Source: Klebsiella sp. RIT-PI-d
GTDB taxonomy: Bacteria; Pseudomonadota; Gammaproteobacteria; Enterobacterales; Enterobacteriaceae
Assembly: GCF_001187865.1 (NCBI RefSeq)
Contig: NZ_LGIT01000009.1
Span: 186,001 to 250,000, forward strand
DNA: 64,000 nucleotides
Reading direction: 5' to 3'
Shown here one piece after another: positions 12,106-23,135 of this stretch. Made by a program: the position numbers and the translations under genes. Position 1 is the first letter of the stretch; each line of letters opens with the position of its first letter. The notes below the pieces were generated by a model. That model worked only from the letters and a program-made list of their open reading frames with translations. It had not been told where the DNA came from and did no database searches.

Positions 12106-12710
12106 TGCAAACCAGCCCGCTGTTAACTCAGCTTATGGAAGCCCTGCGCTGCCTGCCGGGCGTTGGCCCGAAGTCGGCACAGCGCATGGCGTTTACGCTG
12201 TTGCAGCGGGATCGCAGCGGTGGAATGCGCCTTGCACAGTCGCTGACGAAGGCAATGTCGGAAATTGGCCACTGCGCTGATTGCCGCACCTTCACCGAGC
12301 AGGAGGTGTGTAATATCTGCACCAATCCGCGTCGTCAGGAAAATGGCCAGGTCTGCGTGGTAGAGAGTCCGGCGGACATCTATGCCATTGAGCAGACCGG
12401 GCAATTCTCCGGACGCTATTTTGTGCTGATGGGGCACTTATCTCCGCTGGACGGTATTGGTCCGCAGGATATCGGCCTTGATCGGCTGGAGCAGCGTCTG
12501 GAGGCCGAAAAGCTGAAAGAAGTTATTCTCGCGACCAACCCTACGGTGGAAGGGGAGGCGACCGCCAATTACATCGCTGAACTTTGCGCTCAGTACGGTG
12601 TTGAAGCCAGCCGCATCGCCCACGGCGTGCCGGTAGGCGGCGAGCTGGAAATGGTCGATGGCACCACGCTGTCGCATTCGCTGGCCGGACGTCATAAGAT
12701 TCGTTTTTAA
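12105..12710 (+). CDS. recR: RecR recombination mediator
   Basis: Works with RecF and RecO to load RecA on gapped DNA. It has 201 residues, the E. coli length. A helix-hairpin-helix region ([18 protein letters not shown]) is followed by a four-cysteine zinc finger ([16 protein letters not shown]) and a Toprim domain ([17 protein letters not shown]). Translation starts inside the ybaB stop codon. Confidence 0.97.
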   Translation: MQTSPLLTQLMEALRCLPGVGPKSAQRMAFTLLQRDRSGGMRLAQSLTKAMSEIGHCADCRTFTEQEVCNICTNPRRQENGQVCVVESPADIYAIEQTGQFSGRYFVLMGHLSPLDGIGPQDIGLDRLEQRLEAEKLKEVILATNPTVEGEATANYIAELCAQYGVEASRIAHGVPVGGELEMVDGTTLSHSLAGRHKIRF

Positions 12711-12715
12711 CCAAA

Positions 12716-12739
12716 CGGGAGCAGAAATTTTTGCTCCCG
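12716..12739 (+). terminator. Rho-independent terminator after recR
   Basis: Eight-bp stem CGGGAGCA/TGCTCCCG with an 8-base AT-rich loop, starting 5 bases after the recR stop. It separates the dnaX-ybaB-recR transcript from the htpG promoter that follows at once. Confidence 0.7.
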
Positions 12740-12767
12740 CTTGAAATTTTCCCGTCTTAACCCCATC
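12740..12767 (+). promoter_or_regulatory. Sigma-32 heat-shock promoter of htpG
   Basis: A -35 element CTTGAAA (12740-12746) and a -10 element CCCCATCT beginning at 12761 are separated by 14 bases. This fits the sigma-32 consensus (CTTGAAA, 13-17 bp, CCCCATNT) and the position of the known heat-shock promoter of E. coli htpG. It lies about 55 bp before the htpG start. Confidence 0.85.
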
Positions 12768-12820
12768 TCACCCTCATCACTTTTTTTACCTGATAAACGG
12801 TATTGTTGAGGTTGAACACG

Positions 12821-14695
12821 ATGAAAGGACAAGAAACTCGCGGCTTTCAGTCAGAAGTAAAACAGCTTCTGCATCTGATGATCCACTCTCTGTATTCCAA
12901 TAAAGAAATCTTCCTGCGTGAGCTTATCTCTAACGCCTCGGATGCGGCAGACAAGCTGCGTTTTCGCGCGCTGTCTAACCCGGATCTGTATGAAGGCGAT
13001 GGTGAACTGCGCGTGCGCGTCTCGTTCGATAAAGAGCAGCGTACCCTGACCATTGCCGATAACGGCGTGGGCATGAACCGTGACGATGTAGTTGATCACC
13101 TCGGTACCATTGCAAAATCCGGGACCAAATCCTTCCTTGAATCCATGGGTTCCGATCAGGCAAAAGACAGTCAGCTTATTGGTCAGTTCGGGGTCGGCTT
13201 CTACTCCGCGTTTATTGTGGCCGATAAAGTTACCGTACGCACGCGTGCGGCGGGTGACAAACCGGAAAACGGCGTATTCTGGGAATCCGCCGGTGAAGGT
13301 GAATATACCGTTGCGGACATCACTAAAGACGATCGCGGCACTGAAATCACTCTGCATCTGCGCGAAGGTGAAGACGAGTTCCTCGATGACTGGCGTGTAC
13401 GCTCGATCATCAGCAAATACTCCGATCATATCGCCCTGCCGGTAGAGATCGAAAAACAGGAAGAGCAGGACGGCGAAACCGTTGTGTCCTGGGAAAAAAT
13501 CAACAAGGCTCAGGCGTTGTGGACGCGTAATCGCGCTGAGATCAAAGACGAAGAATACACCGAGTTTTATAAACATATCGCCCATGATTTTACCGATCCG
13601 CTGACCTGGAGCCACAACCGTGTGGAAGGTAAGCAGGAGTACACCAGCCTGCTGTACATCCCGGCGCAGGCACCGTGGGATATGTGGAATCGCGATCATA
13701 AACACGGCCTGAAACTGTACGTTCAGCGCGTGTTTATCATGGATGATGCCGAGCAGTTTATGCCGAACTATCTGCGCTTTGTTCGTGGTCTGATAGATTC
13801 CAGCGATCTGCCGTTAAACGTCTCCCGTGAAATTTTGCAGGACAGTACCGTCACCCGTAACCTGCGCAGCGCGCTGACCAAACGCGTTCTGCAGATGCTG
13901 GAAAAACTGGCGAAAGATGATGCTGAAAAATATCAGACCTTCTGGAAACAGTTCGGCCTGGTACTGAAAGAAGGCCCGGCGGAAGACAGCGGTAACCAGG
14001 AAGCTATTGCTAAACTGCTGCGCTTTGCCTCCACGCATACCGACTCGTCTGAACAGACCGTATCGCTGTCGGACTACGTTTCCCGGATGAAAGACGGCCA
14101 GGAGAAAATCTACTACATCACCGCCGACAGCTATGCTGCCGCGAAAAGCAGCCCGCATCTGGAACTGCTGCGTAAGAAAGGCATTGAAGTTCTGCTGCTT
14201 TCCGACCGCATTGATGAGTGGATGATGAACTACCTGACTGAGTTCGATGGTAAATCGTTCCAGTCAATTTCGAAAGCTGACGAATCACTGGATAAACTGG
14301 CTGACGACGTTGACGAAAGCGCGAAAGAAGCGGAAAAAGCGCTGACGCCGTTTGTCGAGCGCGTAAAAACCCTGCTGGGCGAGCGCGTGAAAGAGGTACG
14401 TTTAACCCATCGTTTGACCGATACGCCGGCGATTGTGACCACCGACAATGACGAGATGAGCACCCAGATGGCGAAGCTGTTCGCCGCGGCGGGCCAGGCC
14501 GTACCGGAAGTGAAGTACATTTTTGAACTGAACCCCGATCACGTACTGGTCAAACGCGCTGCTGAAACGCAGGATGACGTGCAGTTTGGTGAGTGGGTTG
14601 AACTGCTGCTCGACCAGGCGCTGTTCGCTGAACGCGGGACGCTGGAAGATCCTAACCTGTTTATCCGTCGTATGAACCAGCTGCTGGTATCCTGA
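12821..14695 (+). CDS. htpG: HtpG, bacterial Hsp90 chaperone
   Basis: ATP-dependent homodimeric chaperone. The ATG at 12821 gives [20 protein letters not shown] and 624 residues, identical in length to E. coli; the upstream in-frame start at 12803 adds six unconserved residues. GHKL ATPase motifs are visible: [32 protein letters not shown]. The middle domain contains the NVSREILQ region, and the C-terminal dimerisation domain is complete. A sigma-32 promoter precedes it and a strong hairpin follows. Confidence 0.98.
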   Translation: MKGQETRGFQSEVKQLLHLMIHSLYSNKEIFLRELISNASDAADKLRFRALSNPDLYEGDGELRVRVSFDKEQRTLTIADNGVGMNRDDVVDHLGTIAKSGTKSFLESMGSDQAKDSQLIGQFGVGFYSAFIVADKVTVRTRAAGDKPENGVFWESAGEGEYTVADITKDDRGTEITLHLREGEDEFLDDWRVRSIISKYSDHIALPVEIEKQEEQDGETVVSWEKINKAQALWTRNRAEIKDEEYTEFYKHIAHDFTDPLTWSHNRVEGKQEYTSLLYIPAQAPWDMWNRDHKHGLKLYVQRVFIMDDAEQFMPNYLRFVRGLIDSSDLPLNVSREILQDSTVTRNLRSALTKRVLQMLEKLAKDDAEKYQTFWKQFGLVLKEGPAEDSGNQEAIAKLLRFASTHTDSSEQTVSLSDYVSRMKDGQEKIYYITADSYAAAKSSPHLELLRKKGIEVLLLSDRIDEWMMNYLTEFDGKSFQSISKADESLDKLADDVDESAKEAEKALTPFVERVKTLLGERVKEVRLTHRLTDTPAIVTTDNDEMSTQMAKLFAAAGQAVPEVKYIFELNPDHVLVKRAAETQDDVQFGEWVELLLDQALFAERGTLEDPNLFIRRMNQLLVS

Positions 14696-14708
14696 TACCG
14701 GTGTTGTG

Positions 14709-14738
14709 ATGCCCGGTGGCGTAGCCGCCACCGGGCAT
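14709..14738 (+). terminator. REP-like terminator after htpG
   Basis: Perfect 12-bp stem with arms ATGCCCGGTGGC and GCCACCGGGCAT and a 6-base loop GTAGCC, directly followed by TTTTCG. It starts 13 bases after the htpG stop. The sequence resembles a REP unit and can also serve as an intrinsic terminator. Confidence 0.82.
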
Positions 14739-14822
14739 TTTCGTTCACTCTGGCCGCTTTTCTGTTCATTCTTGCCCATTAACCGTTTCAGCCCTGGCCC
14801 CTTCCTTGAGACAACCGCGTGA

Positions 14823-15524
<702 letters not shown>

Positions 15525-15531
15525 TGTCGGT

Positions 15532-15555
15532 CTCACCCGGCGTACGCCGGGTGAG
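15532..15555 (+). terminator. Terminator after adk
   Basis: A 24-base perfect palindrome with arms CTCACCCGGCG and CGCCGGGTGAG, followed by TCTTCCTTTC. It starts 7 bases after the adk stop. A rho-independent terminator is the natural reading. Confidence 0.78.
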
Positions 15556-15635
15556 TCTTCCTTTCACAGCAATTAGTTCCCCGCCCGCACTTTTCAGCTA
15601 CAATTATCAGCCGTTCTAATGGATAAGAGGCGGTA

Positions 15636-16598
15636 ATGCGTCAGACGAAAACTGGTATCCTGCTGGCTAACCTCGGCACCCCCGATGCACCGACTGCCGG
15701 TGCGGTTCAACGCTATCTGCGACAATTTCTAAGTGACAAACGCGTGGTGGATACGCCGCGCATCTTATGGTGGCCGCTGCTGCGTGGGGTTATTCTGCCG
15801 ATCCGCTCTCCACGCGTGGCTAAGCTTTATCAGTCGGTCTGGATGGAAGAAGGCTCCCCGCTGATGGTATACAGCCGTCGGCAGCAGAAGGTGCTGGCGG
15901 CGCATCTGCCTGACGTTCCGGTGGCGCTGGGTATGAGCTACGGCAAGCCCTCACTGGCCAGTGCAGTGGATGAACTGCTGGCGAAAGAGGTCGATCACAT
16001 CGTGGTGCTGCCGCTGTACCCGCAATATTCCTGCTCAACCGTGGCGGCAGTATGGGATGAACTGGGACGACTGCTGGCGCAAAAGCGTCGGGTGCCGGGC
16101 ATTACCCTGATCCGCGATTATGCTGACGATAGTGCTTATATCCGGGCGCTGGCCAATAGCGTACGCGCGTCGTTCGATAAGCACGGGGAGCCGGATCTGC
16201 TGCTGCTCTCCTATCATGGTATTCCACAGCGTTATGCTAACGAAGGGGATGACTATCCTCAACGCTGCCGTGATACCACGCGTGAGCTGGTTTCTGCCCT
16301 GGATCTCCCGCCGGAAAAAGTGATGATGACCTTCCAGTCCCGTTTTGGACGCGAGCCGTGGCTAACGCCTTATACCGATGAAACGCTGAAAATGCTGGGT
16401 GAGAAGGGCGTGAAGCATATTCAGGTGCTCTGCCCGGGCTTTGCCGCTGACTGCCTTGAAACGCTGGAGGAAATTGCGGTGCAGAACTGCGAATTTTTCC
16501 TTGAAGCGGGCGGTCAAAAGTATGAATACATTCCGGCCCTCAATGATTCAGCAGATCACATTCTGATGATGGACGAGATCACCCGTCCTTATCGTTAA
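15636..16598 (+). CDS. hemH: Ferrochelatase
   Basis: Last step of haem synthesis, inserting Fe2+ into protoporphyrin IX at the membrane surface. It has 320 residues, the E. coli length. Family motifs are [12 protein letters not shown], with the metal-site histidine, and [19 protein letters not shown]. The catalytic glutamate lies in CLETLEEI. In E. coli aes follows hemH; here gsk follows after only 63 bp. Confidence 0.97.
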   Translation: MRQTKTGILLANLGTPDAPTAGAVQRYLRQFLSDKRVVDTPRILWWPLLRGVILPIRSPRVAKLYQSVWMEEGSPLMVYSRRQQKVLAAHLPDVPVALGMSYGKPSLASAVDELLAKEVDHIVVLPLYPQYSCSTVAAVWDELGRLLAQKRRVPGITLIRDYADDSAYIRALANSVRASFDKHGEPDLLLLSYHGIPQRYANEGDDYPQRCRDTTRELVSALDLPPEKVMMTFQSRFGREPWLTPYTDETLKMLGEKGVKHIQVLCPGFAADCLETLEEIAVQNCEFFLEAGGQKYEYIPALNDSADHILMMDEITRPYR

Positions 16599-16661
16599 TC
16601 GCGTGCCGGGCAGAGGATATGTTACTATCCTCTGCCTGTTAACAGCCATCAGAACCCGTCA

Positions 16662-17966
16662 ATGAAATTTCCCGGTAAACGCAAGTCTAAACACTATTTC
16701 CCCGTTAATGCGCGCGATCCCCTGCTGCAACAAATTCAGCCGGAGAGCGAAACCGGCACCTCATGGATCGTGGGTATCGATCAGACGCTGGTCGATATTG
16801 AAGCCAAAGTGGATGATGAGTTTGTCGCACGCTTCGGTCTGAGCGCCGGGCATTCGCTGGTGATTGAAGATGATGTTGCCGAGGCGATTTATCAGGCGCT
16901 AATGCGTGACAATTTAATCACTCACCAGTTTGCTGGCGGCACAATAGGCAATACAATGCACAACTATTCAGTACTGGCCGACGATCGTTCAGTGCTGCTG
17001 GGCGTAATGTGCAGCAATATTGAAATTGGTGGCTATGCCTATCGTTACTTGTGTAATACCTCCAGCCGTACCGACCTTAACTACCTGCAGGGCGTGAACG
17101 GGCCGATTGGCCGCTGTTTCACTCTCATCAGCGACAGCGGTGAACGCACGTTTGCGATTAGTCCCGGTCACATGAATCAGTTTCACGCGGACAGCGTACC
17201 GGAAGCGGTGATCGCCGGCGCATCTGCGCTGGTCCTGACCTCCTATCTGGTACGCTGTAAGCCTTGCGAGCCAATGCCTGAAGCCACGATGCGGGCCATC
17301 GAGTATGCGAAAAAGCATAACGTGCCGGTGGTGCTGACATTAGGCACCAAATTCGTGATTGCCGATAACCCCGAGTGGTGGCAGGCCTTCCTTAAGGAAC
17401 ACGTATCGATCCTCGCTATGAACGAGGAAGAGGCCGAGGCGCTAACCGGCCTCAGCGATCCGCTGCTGGCTGCTGACAAGGCGCTGGATTGGGTTGATTT
17501 AGTGCTGTGTACCGCCGGTCCGATCGGTCTGTATATGGCGGGCTTTACTGAAGATGAGGTCAAGCGTAAAACCCAGCATCCGCTGCTGCCGGGCGCGATT
17601 GCTGAATTTAATCAGTACGAGTTCAGCCGCGCAATGCGCCATAAAGACTGCACGCATCCGCTGCGCATTTTCTCGCATATTGCCCCGTATATGGGAGGAC
17701 CGGAAAAGATCATGAATACCAACGGCGCGGGTGACGGCGCGCTGGCGGCACTGCTGCACGATATTACCGCCAATAATTATCATCGCACTAATGTGCCAAA
17801 TTCCAGCAAGCACAAATACACCTGGCTGACCTATTCGTCGCTGGCCCAGGTATGTAAGTATGCTAACCGCGTCAGCTATCAGGTGCTTAATCAACACTCT
17901 CCGCGTTTAACACGCGGTTTGCCTGAGCGGGAAGACAGTCTCGAAGAGTCCTACTGGGAGCGGTAA
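16662..17966 (+). CDS. gsk: Inosine-guanosine kinase
   Basis: PfkB/ribokinase-family salvage kinase phosphorylating guanosine and inosine to GMP and IMP. It has 434 residues, as in E. coli. The N-terminus MKFPGKRKSKHYFPVNARDPL is characteristic. The GAGD catalytic motif appears as NTNGAGDGALAALLHD in the C-terminal third. It is convergent with ybaL across a bidirectional hairpin. Confidence 0.96.
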   Translation: MKFPGKRKSKHYFPVNARDPLLQQIQPESETGTSWIVGIDQTLVDIEAKVDDEFVARFGLSAGHSLVIEDDVAEAIYQALMRDNLITHQFAGGTIGNTMHNYSVLADDRSVLLGVMCSNIEIGGYAYRYLCNTSSRTDLNYLQGVNGPIGRCFTLISDSGERTFAISPGHMNQFHADSVPEAVIAGASALVLTSYLVRCKPCEPMPEATMRAIEYAKKHNVPVVLTLGTKFVIADNPEWWQAFLKEHVSILAMNEEEAEALTGLSDPLLAADKALDWVDLVLCTAGPIGLYMAGFTEDEVKRKTQHPLLPGAIAEFNQYEFSRAMRHKDCTHPLRIFSHIAPYMGGPEKIMNTNGAGDGALAALLHDITANNYHRTNVPNSSKHKYTWLTYSSLAQVCKYANRVSYQVLNQHSPRLTRGLPEREDSLEESYWER

Positions 17967-18014
17967 GGTTCTGGGATCGCAACTACCTTGCCCGGTGTTA
18001 GTGGCCGAATAAGA

Positions 18015-18049
18015 CAGCGCCCCGCCCGATATTAACGCGCGGGGCGCTG
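18015..18049. terminator. Shared hairpin between gsk and ybaL
   Basis: Eleven-bp stem CAGCGCCCCGC/GCGGGGCGCTG with a 13-base loop, midway between the convergent stops of gsk and ybaL. The leftward reading is followed by TCTTATT, the better T-rich tail, so it most clearly serves ybaL but may work both ways. Confidence 0.7.
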
Positions 18050-18056
18050 AACAACG

Positions 18057-19733
18057 CTACCCGATAACTGTCTCGACCGCTGGCGGCTGATTCAGCATGG
18101 TTAACATGGTATTGGCAATTTCGCGCTCGCCCATCACCACCTGATTCGCTCCGCGTTCGGTAATGTAATCGACTTCATCGTCATAATGCGCCCGGGCAAT
18201 AATCTCAATGGTGGGGCATTTTTCACGTGCGGTCGCGACAATTTCTCCGGCTTCGTAACCGTTTGGAATGGTGAGCAACAGCCAGCGGGCGCAGTCAAGA
18301 TGCGCGAGATTAAGAATTTCTTCATTCGCCGCATTGCCCAGTACAGCGCGAATACCACGCTCGCGCAGTTCATCCACCCGCGTACGGGAGGTTTCAACTA
18401 CCACCAGCGGAATACCCTGCGCCATGAGCTTCTCACCCAGCAAGCTACCGACCCGGCCAAAGCCCACCAGCAGTGCGTGATTACAAATATCGACCGGGAT
18501 CTGTTTCTCTTCTTCGGTCACTTCTTCCAGGGTCTGTTCTTCCAGCGTCTCGGTTTTATCGAGGTAGCGCTCGAGGATCACGAACAGGATTGGGTTAAGC
18601 ATGATGGAGAGGATCGCCCCCGCCAGTACCAGATTTTGCCCGGTTTGCGGCAGCAGATTGAGGGCCATTCCCAGTCCGGCGAGGATAAACGCAAATTCAC
18701 CGATCTGCGCAAGGCTGGTGGCGATAGTCAGCGCTGTCCGCTGCGAGTGACCAAACATACGGACCAGCAGCAGGGCCGCCACCGATTTACCGAAGATGAT
18801 GATCGCCAGCGTTCCCAGTACCGCCAGCGGCTGGTCGAGCAGGATCATCGGATCAAACAGCATACCTACCGATACAAAGAATAATACCGCAAAGGCATCG
18901 CGCAACGGCAGCGTGTCGTGCGCTGCCCGGTGGCTCAGCTCGGACTCATTCAGTACCATACCTGCAAAGAACGCGCCCAGCGCAAAAGAAACGTCGAACA
19001 ACTCAACCGCGCCAAAAGCAATACCCAGCGCCAGGGCGAGAACGGAGAGCGTAAACAGCTCGCGAGAGCCGGTCGCCGCACTGCGGGCCAGGATCCACGG
19101 TACCAGCCGACGGCCAACCACCATCATGATGGCGATAAAGGCGACGACCTTACCAATGGTAATCGCCATGTCCAGCGACAGCGATGCCAGACCCACATTC
19201 CCTTTTTCAAGCATTCCGGCGACGGCAGGCAGCAGGACCAGCGTCAGTACCATCACCAGATCTTCAACAATCAGCCAGCCGATAGCGATTTGCCCGCGCT
19301 GACTGTCTATAAGCTGTCGTTCCTCAAGCGCGCGCAGCAGCACCACAGTACTGGCGGTTGAAAGACATAAACCGAACACGATGCCGGTCATCAATGACCA
19401 ATCCATCAGCGCGGCCAGTCCCATTCCCAGCAGCGTAGCCACCGCTATCTGTGCTATTGCGCCAGGAATGGCGATGGCCTTTACCGCCATCAGATCCTTA
19501 AGAGAGAAATGCAGGCCCACGCCGAACATCAGCAAAATGACGCCCAGCTCGGCCAGTTCAGGAGCCAATTTGGTGTCTGCGACAAATCCAGGGGTAAAGG
19601 GTCCGGCCAGAACGCCCGCTAACAGATATCCCACCAGTGGAGAAATACGAAGTTTATTGGCAATCATGCCGAGAATAAAAGCGAGCACAAGGCCGCCGAC
19701 AATGGTGGTGATAAGCGGGGTGGCGTGATGCAT
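18057..19733 (-). CDS. ybaL: YbaL, CPA2-family monovalent cation:proton antiporter
   Basis: Inner-membrane antiporter related to KefB/KefC, probably exchanging K+ or another cation for protons. It has 558 residues. About a dozen membrane segments span the first 390 residues. A cytoplasmic RCK/TrkA-N NAD-binding domain follows (LLVGFGRVGSLLGEKLMAQGIPLVVVE, residues about 415-450). It ends in the ADQPVAL-type tail variant LNQPPAVETVIG. Its exact substrate is not defined by sequence. It transcribes leftward, downstream of and separate from fsr. Confidence 0.92.
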   Translation of the reverse strand: MHHATPLITTIVGGLVLAFILGMIANKLRISPLVGYLLAGVLAGPFTPGFVADTKLAPELAELGVILLMFGVGLHFSLKDLMAVKAIAIPGAIAQIAVATLLGMGLAALMDWSLMTGIVFGLCLSTASTVVLLRALEERQLIDSQRGQIAIGWLIVEDLVMVLTLVLLPAVAGMLEKGNVGLASLSLDMAITIGKVVAFIAIMMVVGRRLVPWILARSAATGSRELFTLSVLALALGIAFGAVELFDVSFALGAFFAGMVLNESELSHRAAHDTLPLRDAFAVLFFVSVGMLFDPMILLDQPLAVLGTLAIIIFGKSVAALLLVRMFGHSQRTALTIATSLAQIGEFAFILAGLGMALNLLPQTGQNLVLAGAILSIMLNPILFVILERYLDKTETLEEQTLEEVTEEEKQIPVDICNHALLVGFGRVGSLLGEKLMAQGIPLVVVETSRTRVDELRERGIRAVLGNAANEEILNLAHLDCARWLLLTIPNGYEAGEIVATAREKCPTIEIIARAHYDDEVDYITERGANQVVMGEREIANTMLTMLNQPPAVETVIG

Positions 19734-19933
19734 TCCGTCTCCTTTCGTTTATGCGAGGGTCCATTTTTGGCAGGAAACCAAAAACCCAGGTAATAGTTTA
19801 TGACAAAATGAGTCACCATGTTGATGAATTATTATTGAATTTTGAAAAAAATTGGGACTTGATGCAGGAAAAGCACAGAACGGAAAAATAGGCGAGATAA
19901 GTCGACGTCAGACAGACACTGTGCGGGAAAGAA

Positions 19934-19958
19934 GCGGCCAAAAAATGTTTTTGGCCGC
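19934..19958 (-). terminator. Terminator after fsr
   Basis: Eleven-bp perfect stem, GCGGCCAAAAA with TTTTTGGCCGC on the plus strand, and a 3-base loop, ending six bases beyond the fsr stop. It is positioned to end leftward fsr transcription before ybaL. Confidence 0.75.
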
Positions 19959-19964
19959 AGAAAA

Positions 19965-21185
19965 TTACGCCTTATGCCGGTTATCAGGCAGGAATATGGT
20001 AAGTATCCCCAGTAACGGCAGAAAAGCACAGATTTTATAAACCAAATCAATACCGTGATGGTCTGCAATCAGCCCCAGCACCGCAGCACCAAGTCCCCCC
20101 ATGCCAAAGGCAAAACCAAAGAACAGGCCGGAGACCATGCCTATACGCCCCGGAAGCAGCTCCTGAGCGTAGACCAGGATGGCCGAAAAGGCAGACGCAA
20201 GAATAAAACCAATAATGACGGTTAAAATCCCGGTCCAGTACAGGGTGACATAGGGTAAAAGCAGAGTAAACGGCGCGACGCCGAGGATCGAGCCCCAAAT
20301 AACATATTTACGCCCAATTTTGTCCCCGACAGGGCCGCCAATCACCGTTCCCGCCGCCACCGCGAACAGGAAGGCAAACAGATGGAACTGCGCATTCTGT
20401 ACGGATAGACCGAACTTCTGTATCAAATAAAAGGTGTAATAGCTGCTGATGCTCGCCATATAGAAATATTTAGAGAAAATCAGGATCAGCAACACACTTA
20501 CCGCCAGGATCACTTTATTGCGCGGCAGTGGATTTATCACCGGCGTCGAGGGTTTGCCTTTGTTCACCCGATGCTGCGCGGCATACCAGCGGCTAACCTG
20601 AGCGAGGACGACGATCGCCAGCAGGGCAGCCAGGACAAACCATGCGACATTGCCCTTCCCGTAGGGCGCAATCACCAACGCGGCCAGCAACGGTCCGAGA
20701 GAACTCCCGAAATTGCCGCCGACCTGGAAAATAGACTGCGCCAGCCCGTGTCGTCCTCCGGAGGCCATTCGCGCTACGCGGGATGATTCCGGGTGAAAGA
20801 CCGATGATCCGGTGCCGACCAGCGCTGCCGCCAGTAGCACCGTATGGAAGCTGCCTGCCATTGCCAGCAGCACCAGTCCGCTTAAGGTAAAGCACATGCC
20901 CACGGGCAGCGACCAGGGCATCGGGTGCTTATCGGTTATATACCCGACGATCGGCTGAAATAGCGAAGATGCCAGCTGAAAGGTCAGCGTAATCAGACCG
21001 ATCTGCACAAACGTCAGGGAAAACTCGGATTGCAAAAGCGGATAAATCGCCAGAATTAACGACTGGATCATGTCGTTGAGTAAATGAGAGAGACTGATTG
21101 CACCCAGTATGCCAAAGGCGGTACGGGCTTTTTGCGGGGGCGCAGAGCCTCCCGGCACGGTGGAGCGAGTTTCACTGATTGCCAT
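19965..21185 (-). CDS. fsr: Fsr, fosmidomycin resistance MFS efflux protein
   Basis: Major-facilitator drug exporter known in E. coli for fosmidomycin resistance. I use the ATG at 21185 (MAISETRSTVPGG, 406 residues, the E. coli length); a GTG nine bases upstream is possible. Twelve hydrophobic segments are visible. The family-specific stretches GTGSSVFHPESSRVARMASGG and KYFYMASISSYYTFYL are also present. Monocistronic and divergent from ushA. Confidence 0.94.
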   Translation of the reverse strand: MAISETRSTVPGGSAPPQKARTAFGILGAISLSHLLNDMIQSLILAIYPLLQSEFSLTFVQIGLITLTFQLASSLFQPIVGYITDKHPMPWSLPVGMCFTLSGLVLLAMAGSFHTVLLAAALVGTGSSVFHPESSRVARMASGGRHGLAQSIFQVGGNFGSSLGPLLAALVIAPYGKGNVAWFVLAALLAIVVLAQVSRWYAAQHRVNKGKPSTPVINPLPRNKVILAVSVLLILIFSKYFYMASISSYYTFYLIQKFGLSVQNAQFHLFAFLFAVAAGTVIGGPVGDKIGRKYVIWGSILGVAPFTLLLPYVTLYWTGILTVIIGFILASAFSAILVYAQELLPGRIGMVSGLFFGFAFGMGGLGAAVLGLIADHHGIDLVYKICAFLPLLGILTIFLPDNRHKA

Positions 21186-21358
21186 AAATTTCACTTTTCT
21201 TTGTCTTTACGATGCAGGAAGTAAGCAGGATGTCATTATTATCCGGCTAAGATACCTGTCAGAAAGCAGGTAAGGAAGTCGCATTCTGCAAACAAAGTTG
21301 TCTACTATTTGATAACGCGGTAATTTCGCCATTACACATTTTGGTCAGGGAGAGAAAT

Positions 21359-23011
21359 ATGACGTTTTTAAAGCGGGGCCTCGCGCTGGCGGTGCTGGCA
21401 GCCTGTACGCTGAGCAGCCTGTCTGCTCAGGCCTATGAGCAGGATAAAACTTATAAAATTACCATTCTCCATACTAACGATCATCACGGGCATTTCTGGC
21501 GCAGCGAGTACGGTGAATACGGCCTGGCCGCGCAAAAAACCCTGGTTGACGGCATCCGCAAAGAGGTTGCGGCTGAAGGCGGTAGCGTTCTGCTGCTTTC
21601 CGGTGGCGATATTAATACCGGCGTACCTGAATCCGATCTTCAGGATGCAGAACCGGATTTCCGCGGCATGAACCTGATAGGCTATGACGCGATGGCAGTA
21701 GGCAACCACGAATTTGATAACCCGATGAGCGTGCTGCGTCAGCAGGAAAAATGGGCCAAATTTCCGTTTCTCTCTGCCAATATCTATCAGAAAAGCACCG
21801 GTGAGCGACTGTTTAAACCGTGGGCGCTGTTTAAGCGTCAGGATCTGAAAATTGCCGTAATTGGCCTGACCACTGACGATACGGCAAAAATCGGCAATCC
21901 TGAATTTTTTACCGACATCGAGTTTCGCAAACCGGCAGACGAAGCAAATCTGGTCATTCAGGAATTAAATGAAACCGAAAAACCGGACGTTATTATCGCC
22001 GCCACCCATATGGGCCATTACGATAATGGCGAGCACGGTTCAAACGCACCCGGCGATGTTGAAATGGCGCGCAGTCTGCCTGCCGGATCGCTGGCAATGA
22101 TTGTCGGCGGACACTCTCAAAATCCGGTTTGTATGGCCTCTGAGAATAAAAAACAGATTGATTATGTCCCTGGCACCCCTTGCGCACCGGATCGTCAGAA
22201 TGGGATTTGGATCGTGCAGGCGCATGAATGGGGCAAATACGTCGGGCGGGCAGATTTCGAATTCCGCAACGGTGAAATGAAACTGGTGAACTATCAGCTT
22301 ATTCCGGTCAATCTGAAGAAGAAAGTGACCTGGGATAACGGTGAGAGCGAGCGCGTGCTTTATACTCCGGAAATTGTCGAAAATCCGCAGGTGCTATCGA
22401 TGCTGACGCCGTTCCAGAACAAGGGTAAAGCGCAGCTTGATGTGAAGATTGGGAGTGTGAACGGCAAGCTTGAAGGCGATCGCAGTAAAGTCCGTTTTGT
22501 ACAGACTAATCTTGGGCATTTACTGCTCGCAGCGCAAATGGCCCGTACTAATGCTGACATCGGCGTGATGAGCGGCGGCGGTATTCGCGATTCCATTGAG
22601 AGCGGCGATATCACCTATAAAAACGTGCTTAAAGTGCAGCCGTTCGGCAACATAGTGGTATATGCCGATCTGAGCGGGCAGGAAATCATCGACTATCTGA
22701 CCGCGGTTGCCCGGATGAAACCCGATTCCGGTGCGTATCCACAGTTTGCTAATGTCAGCTTTAGTGCAAAAGACGGTAAGCTTAACGATCTGAAAATTAA
22801 AGGTGAAGCGGTCGATCCGGCGAAAAAATATCGCCTTGCGACGCTGAGTTTTAACGCGACGGGCGGCGATGGTTATCCGCGTCTCGACGATAAACCCGGC
22901 TACGTTAACACCGGCTTTATTGATGCAGAAGTGCTGAAGCAGTTTATTCAGCAGAACTCCCCGCTTGATGTAAACGCTTACGAGCCGAAAGGGGAAGTGA
23001 GCTGGCAATAA
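21359..23011 (+). CDS. ushA: UshA, periplasmic UDP-sugar hydrolase / 5'-nucleotidase
   Basis: Exported metallophosphoesterase that degrades nucleotides and UDP-sugars. It has 550 residues from the ATG at 21359, exactly the E. coli length. A cleavable signal peptide ends near AQA-YEQDK (residues 1-25). Dimetal site motifs are HTNDHHGHFW, SGGDINTG, VGNHEFDN, AATHMGHY and GGHSQN. The C-terminal nucleotide-binding domain carries the FNATGGDGYPRL loop. Confidence 0.98.
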   Translation: MTFLKRGLALAVLAACTLSSLSAQAYEQDKTYKITILHTNDHHGHFWRSEYGEYGLAAQKTLVDGIRKEVAAEGGSVLLLSGGDINTGVPESDLQDAEPDFRGMNLIGYDAMAVGNHEFDNPMSVLRQQEKWAKFPFLSANIYQKSTGERLFKPWALFKRQDLKIAVIGLTTDDTAKIGNPEFFTDIEFRKPADEANLVIQELNETEKPDVIIAATHMGHYDNGEHGSNAPGDVEMARSLPAGSLAMIVGGHSQNPVCMASENKKQIDYVPGTPCAPDRQNGIWIVQAHEWGKYVGRADFEFRNGEMKLVNYQLIPVNLKKKVTWDNGESERVLYTPEIVENPQVLSMLTPFQNKGKAQLDVKIGSVNGKLEGDRSKVRFVQTNLGHLLLAAQMARTNADIGVMSGGGIRDSIESGDITYKNVLKVQPFGNIVVYADLSGQEIIDYLTAVARMKPDSGAYPQFANVSFSAKDGKLNDLKIKGEAVDPAKKYRLATLSFNATGGDGYPRLDDKPGYVNTGFIDAEVLKQFIQQNSPLDVNAYEPKGEVSWQ

Positions 23012-23020
23012 GGTTTACCG

Positions 23021-23040
23021 GCCCGGCGTCGCCGCCGGGC
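23021..23040 (+). repeat. REP-like hairpin after ushA
   Basis: Stem GCCCGGCG/CGCCGGGC of 8 bp with a TCGC loop, nine bases after the ushA stop. It is followed by AAATAG rather than a T-run, so it fits a REP half-unit or a stabilising hairpin better than a classic terminator. Confidence 0.55.
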
Positions 23041-23135
23041 AAATAGCGCGAAGTCGACCTGACTGCCTGTCGGTAACAATGATAGTATTGATATCAAAGG
23101 GTAACTCACCCAGGCATTAATCCCGGAGACAGAGA

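Noticed and set aside
12851-13705. Long open frame of 284 codons on the minus strand
   Set aside because: It lies wholly inside htpG, which is conserved over its full length; the antisense frame shows no family similarity and reflects codon bias.
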